From NCBI GenBank assembly GCA_964594965.1, contig CAZQMX010000014.1:1-9597 (forward strand): a stretch of 9,597 nt of DNA, in the 5' to 3' direction. This stretch comes from CAZQMX01 sp964594965 (GTDB lineage Bacteria; Patescibacteriota; Minisyncoccia; Portnoybacterales; UBA2143). Below, piece after piece: positions 1 to 5,395 of the stretch. Position 1 is the first letter of the stretch. Every line of letters starts with the position of its first letter. Below the pieces are notes generated by a model. The model was not told the origin of the DNA. It made no database searches and was given only the letters and a program-made list of their open reading frames with translations. Position numbers and translations under genes: made by a program.

Positions 1-111
1 GAAATCATTTCTTCTGATGCTCAAATTGCCCAAAGGGCAAGGATAAAGCCGGCAGTTGATTTTAACTATTTAGACAAGGTTTTCATTATAAGGGCTTTGT
101 CAAAATTTTAA
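1..111 (+). CDS. mreC: MreC C-terminal end (partial)
   Basis: Frame 1 is open from the window edge to a TAA at 109-111 and gives 36 residues, with KPAVDFNYLDKVFII near the end. That is the usual closing strand of MreC (a 'RPAVDFsrLeeVlVi'-like tail), the periplasmic scaffold protein of the elongasome that links MreB and MreD to PBP2. The call rests on this short tail and on position: mreD and mrdA follow, which is the standard mreC-mreD-mrdA order. Unusually, a GIY-YIG mini-gene lies between mreC and mreD. The start and most of the gene are outside the window. The stop codon overlaps the left arm of an AT-rich hairpin. I am fairly sure of the family, but too little is present to judge function. 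Confidence 0.72.
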   Translation, partial: EIISSDAQIAQRARIKPAVDFNYLDKVFIIRALSKF

Positions 112-135
112 TTTGTCTTCAGATAAATTAAAATT
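104..135 (+). repeat. Perfect 11-bp AT-rich hairpin at the mreC stop
   Basis: AATTTTAATTT (104-114) is exactly repeated in inverse orientation as AAATTAAAATT (125-135), with a 10-base spacer. The left arm covers the mreC stop codon and the right arm ends immediately before an ATG at 136. The stem is all A/T and has no T-tract of its own, so it is a poor intrinsic terminator. It fits better with the other intercistronic palindromes of this window. Confidence 0.6.
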
Positions 136-150
136 ATGTCACAAAACCTT

Positions 151-163
151 ACCCCGCCCTCTA
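151..163 (+). repeat. Left arm of 13-bp inverted repeat framing the GIY-YIG gene
   Basis: ACCCCGCCCTCTA is a perfect inverse match to 379-391. It is strongly GC-rich in an AT-rich surrounding. Its last base is the A of the ATG that begins the conserved GIY-YIG domain. Confidence 0.8.
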
Positions 164-381
164 TGTATTTTGTTTATATACTAAAACTGAAAGGCGATAA
201 AACATATATCGGATATACTAATGATTTACGAAGAAGAATTAAAGAACATCAAAAAAAGAATCAATGTAGATTAATTTATTACGAAGCGTTTTTATTTGAA
301 AAACAAGCAAGAGATAGAGAGAGAAAATTAAAGTATTACGGCAGTGCATGGCAAGGCCTTAAGAATAGAGTTAGTATCTAG
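163..381 (+). CDS. Small GIY-YIG (URI-type) nuclease domain protein, inverted-repeat framed
   Basis: From the ATG at 163 this is a 72-residue single-domain GIY-YIG protein. VYI at residues 4-6 stands for the GIY strand and YIG is at 15-17. A basic DLRRRIKEH helix start (21-29) follows, then LIYYEAF (37-43) and an ARDRERKLK helix (49-57) whose Glu53 is the likely metal-binding acid. Family members are predicted nucleases, but the role of the tiny stand-alone versions is largely unknown. The segment between KEHQKK and RLIYYEAF looks about ten residues shorter than in many relatives, which usually have a Thr/Lys-rich loop there, so activity is uncertain. An upstream in-frame ATG at 136 would add nine residues (MSQNLTPPS). 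I prefer 163 because the family normally starts M-Y-x-V-Y-I-L and the inverted repeat ends exactly there. Neither start has a ribosome binding site. The gene interrupts the mreC-mreD pair and is probably an acquired unit. Confidence 0.85.
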   Translation: MYFVYILKLKGDKTYIGYTNDLRRRIKEHQKKNQCRLIYYEAFLFEKQARDRERKLKYYGSAWQGLKNRVSI

Positions 382-391
382 AGGGCGGGGT
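379..391 (+). repeat. Right arm of 13-bp inverted repeat framing the GIY-YIG gene
   Basis: TAGAGGGCGGGGT is the perfect reverse complement of 151-163. Its first three bases are the stop codon of the GIY-YIG gene, so the two arms enclose exactly the reading frame from the ATG at 163. The unit spans 151-391 (241 bp). Confidence 0.8.
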
Positions 392-395
392 GCTC

Positions 396-456
396 AATGT
401 TGTAGCTAAATTTATTTCGCTACACTTGAGTTTCGCTCATAAATTAAGACAACATT
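396..456 (+). repeat. Imperfect 61-bp palindrome ahead of mreD
   Basis: AATGTTGT (396-403) pairs with ACAACATT (449-456), and inside it AATTTA (409-414) pairs with TAAATT (440-445), separated by a small asymmetric internal loop. The apical part holds TTTCGCT twice (415-421 and 431-437). A competing short stem is TGTAGC (401-406) with GCTACA (419-424). The palindrome fills the gap between the GIY-YIG unit and mreD and ends three bases before the mreD start. There is no U-tract, so it is probably not a terminator. Confidence 0.55.
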
Positions 457-459
457 CGC

Positions 460-927
460 ATGAAAAAATTAATTTTTATTCCCATTCTTTTTTTAATCGC
501 GATTCTCGAGACGACGGGGTTTAGCCCGAATCTAGCCCTGGTTTTTCTTTTAATTTTGGTCATTTTGAAAAGATTTGAAAGGGTCTGGTGGGCAATAGTT
601 CTAATCGGACTTTTTCTTGATTTCTTCTCGGGATTGCCTTTTGGGACAATTAGTTTAAGTTTAATCCTGACTTCCTCAATTATTAACCTGATTAACAAAA
701 GCGTTTTTTCAGGAATTAAATTATGGATTAGTATCAGTTTGGTTGCTTTGGGAACCCTGCTCTACTACTTATTCCTAGTCGGCTCAAGCCGGTTATTGGT
801 TTCTCTCGGAAGCGGCGAGGTGGCTTCGCTTTCTTCTTTTTTTCAACTAATAGTCGGGATAGGATATAATTTGGTCCTAACCATCATATTATACTATGCC
901 TTTAAAAAAATATTTCATCAGGAATAA
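460..927 (+). CDS. mreD: MreD-like rod-shape membrane protein
   Basis: This is a 155-residue, very hydrophobic protein with about five predicted membrane segments: near residues 3-20, 25-36, 44-58 (with the FLDFFSGLPFG turn), 88-107 and 127-147. MreD proteins are 150-180 residues, and the LGLxlDllsglPfG-type motif after the second or third helix is characteristic; here it reads IGLFLDFFSGLPFG at 49-62. MreD links MreB to MreC and PBP2 in the lateral-wall machinery. The position between the mreC tail and mrdA supports the call, since sequence conservation in this family is low. Translation would start at ATG 460, three bases after the 396-456 palindrome, with no Shine-Dalgarno sequence. The 3' end overlaps the mrdA start by 32 bases, suggesting translational coupling. 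Confidence 0.8.
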   Translation: MKKLIFIPILFLIAILETTGFSPNLALVFLLILVILKRFERVWWAIVLIGLFLDFFSGLPFGTISLSLILTSSIINLINKSVFSGIKLWISISLVALGTLLYYLFLVGSSRLLVSLGSGEVASLSSFFQLIVGIGYNLVLTIILYYAFKKIFHQE

Positions 928-2815
928 GGAGAGGGAAAGTATTGAGGCTGAGGAAATTTTTCTTGATGCTGAAGCGGTTCGTTCAATGGAGGAAAAGGGT
1001 AAATTAGAACAGCCGATCAAACATCGCAATTTTATTCTCCTCTACGCCTTGATTGCTTTTTCCCTTTTTGGTCTTTTTTTTCGGGCGGGCTATCTTCAGA
1101 TTGCCAAAGGCGACTACTATTGGAATCTTTCCCAAGGGAATAGGTTAAAAATCTATTCAACAACTGCCCCGCGGGGAATTATCTATGACAGGAATCAAAC
1201 CCCTTTGGTCTACAACGCCCCCAGCTTTGATTTAATGGTTAGTTTGGTTGATTTTTTTGACAACCCAGAAGAAATTCAACAAGAAATTTTGAATAGAATT
1301 GCCCAAGTTCTTGAAAGAGAAAAAGCAGAATTGAGCCAGAAATTAAAGGAGTCAGAGAAAGAAGTTAGTCAATTAGTTTTAGTCAAAGGAATGGAAAGAG
1401 AAAAAGCTTTAATTCTGGAGGGTTTAATTAATGACTGGCCGGGAGTCAGAATAGCTAAAAACGCCAAAAGGCAATATATTAACGGCTCTTTTTTCTCTCA
1501 TCTTATCGGTTATACCGGCGAAACCGACCAGGATGATTTAGAAAAGCATCCGGACTATTCTTTGGGCAGCCAGATTGGTAAATCAGGCCTGGAATGCCAG
1601 TATGAAAATATTCTGAAAGGCGAATCCGGTCAGGAGCAATTTGAAGTTGATTCCCTAGGAAAGACAAAAAAACTATTAACCTCCAAATCATCTTTGCCCG
1701 GTCAGGGATTAATTCTTTTTGTTGACAAAGGTCTTCAGGAAAAAACCTATCTTGCCCTTGAAGCGGCAAAGGGAAGAAAAGGGGTTGCCATTGCGGTCAA
1801 TCCGAAAAACGGCGGCATTATTGCCATGGCTAGTTTGCCGACTTTTGAGAATAATCTTTTTGCCGAAGGAATTTCTTCGGAAGATTTAGAGAAAATTGAT
1901 CAGGATTCAGCTGAACCCTTTTTAAACCGGGCAGTTGCCGGACAATATCCTTCCGGTTCAATTATCAAACCCTTAATCGGAGCCGCCGCCCTTGAAGAAG
2001 AAATTGTCAGTCCTTACGAGCAGATTAGCTGCCAGGGGGGAATAAGGATTTTGAATAAGTATAATCCGGATATTACCTACTATTTTCCTGATTGGAAAAC
2101 CCATGGTCCGACTAATTTAATTAAAGCTATTGCCGAATCCTGCAACATCTTCTTTTATACTATCGGCGGAGGATATGGTAAGATAGAAGGACTGGGTGTT
2201 AATCGAATAAAGGAATATCTCCAGTATTTCGGTCTTGGTCAATTAACTAATGTTGACCTGCCTCATGAAGAAGCCGGATTAATTCCGGATGAAGAATGGA
2301 AAGAATCAGTCGGCAGGGAAGAATGGTATTTAGGCGATACTTATCATTTGTCAATCGGCCAGGGAGATATTTTAGTCACGCCTCTTCAAATGGCCATGGC
2401 GGTTTCAGCCATTGCCAACAACGGAATTCTTTACCAGCCCCAGATAGTTGATAAGATTATTAACCCGGAAAAAGAAATTAAAGAAGATATTTCCGAAAAG
2501 ATTATCCGGCAGGACTTTATTAAAAAAGAATATCTCGAAATAGTTCAGAAAGGCATGCGCCAGGCGGTTATTGATGGTTCGGCTCAGGCATTAGCCGACC
2601 TTTCTGTTCAGGTTGCCGGTAAGACCGGAACTGCCCAGTTCGGTAACCAGGGCAAAACCCATGCTTGGTTTGTTGGCTACGCCCCATATGACGACCCGGA
2701 AATTGCTCTGACAATTCTGGTCGAAGGGGGCGGCGAAGGACATCGGGCGGCTGTCCCTGTTGCCAAAGAAATATTAAAATGGTATTTTGAAAACACAAAA
2801 ACACAAAAACATTAA
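896..2815 (+). CDS. mrdA: Penicillin-binding protein 2, peptidoglycan transpeptidase
   Basis: A 639-residue class B PBP, the DD-transpeptidase that cross-links lateral-wall peptidoglycan with the Rod complex. It has a cytoplasmic N-terminus, one membrane anchor (about 44-64), then the PBP dimerisation domain beginning APRGIIYDRN (91-100). The transpeptidase domain has all three active-site motifs: SIIK with nucleophile Ser355, SCN (415-417) and KTGT (576-579). SIGQGDILVTPLQMA (487-501) is also typical. Length is normal for PBP2 and nothing essential is missing. ATG 896 lies inside mreD and has no Shine-Dalgarno sequence. An AAGGAG at 926-931 sits nine bases before an in-frame ATT (941), so a later non-canonical start is conceivable; both choices leave the membrane anchor intact. 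The last residues (NTKTQKH) are encoded by an 8-bp tandem array. No rodA follows directly, unlike in many bacteria. Confidence 0.95.
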   Translation: MPLKKYFIRNKERESIEAEEIFLDAEAVRSMEEKGKLEQPIKHRNFILLYALIAFSLFGLFFRAGYLQIAKGDYYWNLSQGNRLKIYSTTAPRGIIYDRNQTPLVYNAPSFDLMVSLVDFFDNPEEIQQEILNRIAQVLEREKAELSQKLKESEKEVSQLVLVKGMEREKALILEGLINDWPGVRIAKNAKRQYINGSFFSHLIGYTGETDQDDLEKHPDYSLGSQIGKSGLECQYENILKGESGQEQFEVDSLGKTKKLLTSKSSLPGQGLILFVDKGLQEKTYLALEAAKGRKGVAIAVNPKNGGIIAMASLPTFENNLFAEGISSEDLEKIDQDSAEPFLNRAVAGQYPSGSIIKPLIGAAALEEEIVSPYEQISCQGGIRILNKYNPDITYYFPDWKTHGPTNLIKAIAESCNIFFYTIGGGYGKIEGLGVNRIKEYLQYFGLGQLTNVDLPHEEAGLIPDEEWKESVGREEWYLGDTYHLSIGQGDILVTPLQMAMAVSAIANNGILYQPQIVDKIINPEKEIKEDISEKIIRQDFIKKEYLEIVQKGMRQAVIDGSAQALADLSVQVAGKTGTAQFGNQGKTHAWFVGYAPYDDPEIALTILVEGGGEGHRAAVPVAKEILKWYFENTKTQKH

Positions 2816-2832
2816 AACATAAAAACATAAAA
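2793..2832 (+). repeat. Five-copy 8-bp tandem array across the mrdA-greA junction
   Basis: Five exact-length octamers run without gaps: ACACAAAA, ACACAAAA, ACATTAAA, ACATAAAA, ACATAAAA. The array encodes the last residues of PBP2, contains its TAA stop (2813-2815) and ends on the base before the greA ATG at 2833. It replaces any ribosome binding site there. Confidence 0.85.
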
Positions 2833-3306
2833 ATGAAATATATTTCACGAGAAGGATTAGAAAAACTAAAAGAAGAATTAAAAGAGAGAAAGACGGCTCG
2901 GCGCCAGGAAATTGCCCAGCGCCTGGAAGAAGCCAAGGGACTAGGCGACCTTTCGGAAAATACCGAATACCAGTCAGCCAAAGAAACCCAGGCTTTTAAC
3001 GAGGGCCGGATTATGGAATTAGAAGAGATTGTTAAGAACTCGGTTTTAATAGAAAAAAGCAAAGGTGGCAAAGGGAAAAAAGTTGGAGTTGGTTCAATAG
3101 TTGAGGTTAAAATAAATGACAGGCGCTCTTTGCCTAAAAAGCATCAATTTACCATTGTTGGTTCTCAGGAAGCCGATCCAACCGAAGGAAAAATCTCAAA
3201 CGAATCTCCTTTGGGCAAGGCCTTTTTTGATAAGGTGGTTGGTGATATAATTGAAGTCGAAACGCCGAAAGGCAAAGTCAAATACAAAATTATTAGCATA
3301 AAATAA
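2833..3306 (+). CDS. greA: Transcript cleavage / elongation factor GreA
   Basis: A 157-residue GreA, the usual length. The factor enters the RNA polymerase secondary channel and stimulates cleavage of the backtracked RNA 3' end, rescuing stalled complexes. The N-terminal coiled coil (about 1-75) carries the acidic tip GDLSENTEYQSAKE (38-51), with Asp39 and Glu42 matching the Mg2+-coordinating pair of E. coli GreA. The C-terminal FKBP-like domain shows SNESPLGKAFFDKVVGD (122-138) and the closing VETPKGKVKYKIISI. The gene lies 17 bases after mrdA and has the same orientation. Its ATG directly follows the octamer array and has no Shine-Dalgarno sequence. It may be cotranscribed with the cell-wall genes upstream. 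Confidence 0.96.
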   Translation: MKYISREGLEKLKEELKERKTARRQEIAQRLEEAKGLGDLSENTEYQSAKETQAFNEGRIMELEEIVKNSVLIEKSKGGKGKKVGVGSIVEVKINDRRSLPKKHQFTIVGSQEADPTEGKISNESPLGKAFFDKVVGDIIEVETPKGKVKYKIISIK

Positions 3307-3307
3307 A

Positions 3308-3412
3308 TTTCTAATTTTCAATTTCTAATTTCTAAACAATTTCTAATGATTTAATTATTAAATTAATAAATTAAAGAATTGTTTGAAAATTGAAAATTGA
3401 TAATTGAAAATT
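3308..3412 (+). repeat. Empty heptamer palindrome, copy A (greA-lysS)
   Basis: The left arm (3308-3339) is four 7-bp units of type TTTYYAA followed by ACAA. The right arm (3379-3410) is TTGT followed by four reversed units (TTGAAAA, one TTGATAA). Arms are 32 bp, inverse and imperfect, mostly through TC/CT swaps. The inner segment carries TTTCTAATGATTTAATT. It begins one base after the greA stop and ends seven bases before the lysS GTG. Bases 3367-3412 are identical to 6722-6767. Confidence 0.85.
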
Positions 3413-3419
3413 AGTCATC

Positions 3420-4916
3420 GTGTCTTCAATCGAAGGAATAAAAAAAGCCCGGCTTGAGAAATTAAAAAGGATTGCCAAATCCGGTATTAATCCCTACCCG
3501 GCTAAAACTAACCGGACCCATTCTCTAAAAGAGGCTATTGACCAGTTTGGGAATTTGTCCAAAAAAGTCCCGACGCAAGATCGGGATCCCGAGCGAAGTC
3601 GAGGGAAGGTTTTTCTAGTTGGCCGAATCAGGACAATCCGTCAACACGGCGGTTCAACTTTTTGCCATATTGAAGATGGAACTAGCCAATTCCAGGCCTA
3701 TTTCAAAAAAGATGAAATAGGCGATAAGGAATACCAATTCTTTTTAGATAATTTTGATGTTGGTGATTTTATTCAAATCAAAGGAACTCTTTTTCTAACT
3801 AAAAAAGAAGAAAAAACAATTTTAGTTAAAGATTATCAGATTCTGGCTAAATCCCTGGCACCTTTGCCAGAGAAATGGCATGGCCTTAAAAACGAAGAAG
3901 AAAGATTCAGGAAAAGGTATTTGGACCTTCTTTTTAATCCTGAAATTAAGGAACTTTTTATCAGAAAAGCAAAGTTCTGGAACTCAGTCCGCGACTTTAT
4001 GATTAAGAAAGAATTTTTAGAAGTCGAAACTCCGGCTTTAGAAATTACGACTGGCGGAGCTGATGCCCGTCCTTTCATTACTCATCACAATGCCTTAGAT
4101 ATGGACCTCTATTTAAGAATCTCAACCGGTGAGTTATGGCAAAAGAGATTAATGATTGCCGGCTTTGAAAAAACATTTGAAATAGGGAGGCAATTTCGAA
4201 ACGAAGGCATGGATGCCGAGCATTTACAGGACTATACCCAGATGGAATTTTACTGGGCTTATGCTGATGCCAAAGATGGCATGAAATTAACAGAAGAACT
4301 TTACAAGCATTTAGCCCAAGAGGTTTTTGGTTCTCTTAAATTAAAAATTAAGGATTTTGATATTAATTTAGGCAAAAAATGGGAAGAATACGATTACCAA
4401 AAAACAGTCAAAGAAATGACCAGCATTGATGTTCTAAAAACTGATTTGGATAAAGTCGAAGAGAAATTAAAAGAATTAAGGATTGAATACGACAAAAAAG
4501 GATTTAATCTAGCCAGGGGAATAGATAATTTATGGAAGTACTGCCGCAAGCAAATCCCCGGCCCCGGATTCTTAATCAACGAGCCCCTCTTAATATCTCC
4601 ACTTTCCAAGAAAAAACAGGATAAACCTGAATTAGTTGAACGCTTCCACGTCATTATTGCCGGTAGCGAATTAGGCAACGGCTACAGTGAATTGAATGAC
4701 CCAATTGACCAAGCCGAGCGATTCAAAGAACAGCAGGAATTAAGAGAAAAAGGAGACGAAGAAGCCCAGATGTATGACAAAGATTTTGTCGAAGCATTGG
4801 AATACGGCATGCCGCCGACCTGTGGCTTTGGTATGTCAGAAAGGGTTTTCAGTTTCTTTGCTAATAAGTCAATGAGGGAATGCCAGTTATTTCCATTAAT
4901 GAAACCAAAAAATTAA
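3420..4916 (+). CDS. lysS: Lysyl-tRNA synthetase, class II
   Basis: A 498-residue class II LysRS, normal length, which charges tRNA(Lys) in the cytosol. The N-terminal OB-fold anticodon-binding domain includes VFLVGRIRTIRQHGGSTFCH (64-83). The linker PLPEKWHGLKNEEERFRKRY follows, then the catalytic domain: EVETPALEITTGGADARPF (201-219), motif 2 around GRQFRNEGMDAEHLQDYTQM (256-275) and motif 3 as GFGMSERVFSFF (469-480) followed by MRECQLFPL. The GMSER form of motif 3 differs from the common GIGIDR form of E. coli-like enzymes. Residues 50-62 (VPTQDRDPERSRG) are encoded by a GC-rich palindromic segment and look like an in-frame insertion just before the OB fold. The start is GTG 3420, seven bases after a heptamer palindrome and without a Shine-Dalgarno sequence. 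The stop abuts the next heptamer array. Confidence 0.96.
   Translation: MSSIEGIKKARLEKLKRIAKSGINPYPAKTNRTHSLKEAIDQFGNLSKKVPTQDRDPERSRGKVFLVGRIRTIRQHGGSTFCHIEDGTSQFQAYFKKDEIGDKEYQFFLDNFDVGDFIQIKGTLFLTKKEEKTILVKDYQILAKSLAPLPEKWHGLKNEEERFRKRYLDLLFNPEIKELFIRKAKFWNSVRDFMIKKEFLEVETPALEITTGGADARPFITHHNALDMDLYLRISTGELWQKRLMIAGFEKTFEIGRQFRNEGMDAEHLQDYTQMEFYWAYADAKDGMKLTEELYKHLAQEVFGSLKLKIKDFDINLGKKWEEYDYQKTVKEMTSIDVLKTDLDKVEEKLKELRIEYDKKGFNLARGIDNLWKYCRKQIPGPGFLINEPLLISPLSKKKQDKPELVERFHVIIAGSELGNGYSELNDPIDQAERFKEQQELREKGDEEAQMYDKDFVEALEYGMPPTCGFGMSERVFSFFANKSMRECQLFPLMKPKN
3567..3606 (+). repeat. Palindromic GC-rich insert inside lysS
   Basis: TCCCGA (3568-3573) pairs with TCGGGA (3581-3586) over a 7-base loop. 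It is directly followed by a second weaker stem, TCCC (3587-3590) with GGGA (3603-3606). The segment is GC-rich within AT-rich coding DNA and encodes residues 50-62 of LysRS, with DRDPERSRG at the end. It resembles the interspersed palindromes known to insert in frame into genes, as Rickettsia palindromic elements do. The identity as a repeat family is inferred, since only one copy is in the window. Confidence 0.6.
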
Positions 4917-4955
4917 TTTTCAATTTTCAATTTTCAATTTCTAAACAATTTTCAA
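4917..4955 (+). repeat. Left arm of gene-carrying heptamer palindrome, copy B/C
   Basis: Starting directly after the lysS stop there are three TTTTCAA units and one TTTCTAA, then ACAA, then another TTTTCAA, followed by TGATTTAATT as in copies A and D. It is the inverse of 5349-5387, and the four-helix-bundle gene begins 17 bases further on. Confidence 0.85.
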
Positions 4956-4972
4956 TGATTTAATTTTAAAAA

Positions 4973-5332
4973 ATGAAGTATGATTTAGAGAAAAGAACTA
5001 GAATTTTTGGTAAAAGCATTATAATTTTTTTAGGGAAGATTAAAAAGAGTGAAATAAATAGAAATTTGATATCTCAATTAGTTAGGTCAGCCACCAGCGT
5101 TGGAGCAAATTATTGTGAGGCAAACGCTGCTAGCTCAAAGAAAGATTTTAGGAACAAAATATTTATTTGCAGAAAAGAAATTCAGGAGACTAAATATTGG
5201 ATTGAAATGACTGCTCAAGCAAATCCTGACAAAAAAGAACAGCTTAGAAAATTATGGATTGAGGCCCACGAATTAACTTTAATATTTAATAAAATATCTT
5301 CGACTTTGAAAAACAGAGCTAGAGAAAAGTAA
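4973..5332 (+). CDS. Four-helix-bundle protein of the S23 / 23S rRNA IVP family
   Basis: A 119-residue protein of the four-helix-bundle family first noticed as ORFs within intervening sequences of bacterial 23S rRNA. It begins MKYDLEKRTRIFGKSI. The family signature QLVRSATSVGANYCEANAAS is at residues 35-54, then KKDFRNKIFICRKEIQETKYWI (56-77) and the last helix EAHELTLIFNKISSTL (97-112). It is complete and of usual length, with no membrane segment or catalytic motif. The biochemical function of the family is unknown; the fold resembles the Avd accessory protein of diversity-generating retroelements, which binds nucleic acid. Here it sits between lysS and serS, exactly between the two inverted arms of a heptamer palindrome whose empty form occurs at the neighbouring junctions. 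That suggests it travels with, or acts on, this repeat. No Shine-Dalgarno sequence precedes the ATG. Confidence 0.9.
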   Translation: MKYDLEKRTRIFGKSIIIFLGKIKKSEINRNLISQLVRSATSVGANYCEANAASSKKDFRNKIFICRKEIQETKYWIEMTAQANPDKKEQLRKLWIEAHELTLIFNKISSTLKNRAREK

Positions 5333-5348
5333 TTGTTAAATTTAAAAA

Positions 5349-5387
5349 TTAGAAATTGTTTGAAAATTAGAAATTAGAAATTAGAAA
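5349..5387 (+). repeat. Right arm of gene-carrying heptamer palindrome, copy B/C
   Basis: TTAGAAA (5349-5355), TTGT (5356-5359), TTGAAAA, then three TTAGAAA units up to 5387. Read in reverse complement this has the same order as the left arm at 4917-4955. In RNA the arms could form a 39-bp stem with mostly A-U pairs, one G-U wobble and one C-A mismatch per heptamer. The arm ends eight bases before the serS ATG. Confidence 0.85.
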
Positions 5388-5395
5388 TTTATTTT

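Noticed and set aside
444..698. Antisense open frames over mreD, mrdA, lysS and serS
   Set aside because: They show no recognisable domains and lie fully opposite well-supported genes, so they are shadows of coding sequence.
810..836. GCGA/TCGC-type pairing in the mreD coding region
   Set aside because: The stem is only a few bases and encodes an ordinary loop between membrane segments.
3308..3412. Heptamer palindromes as CRISPR or intrinsic terminators
   Set aside because: There are no spacers between regular repeats, and the stems are AT-only without a following U-tract suited to termination.
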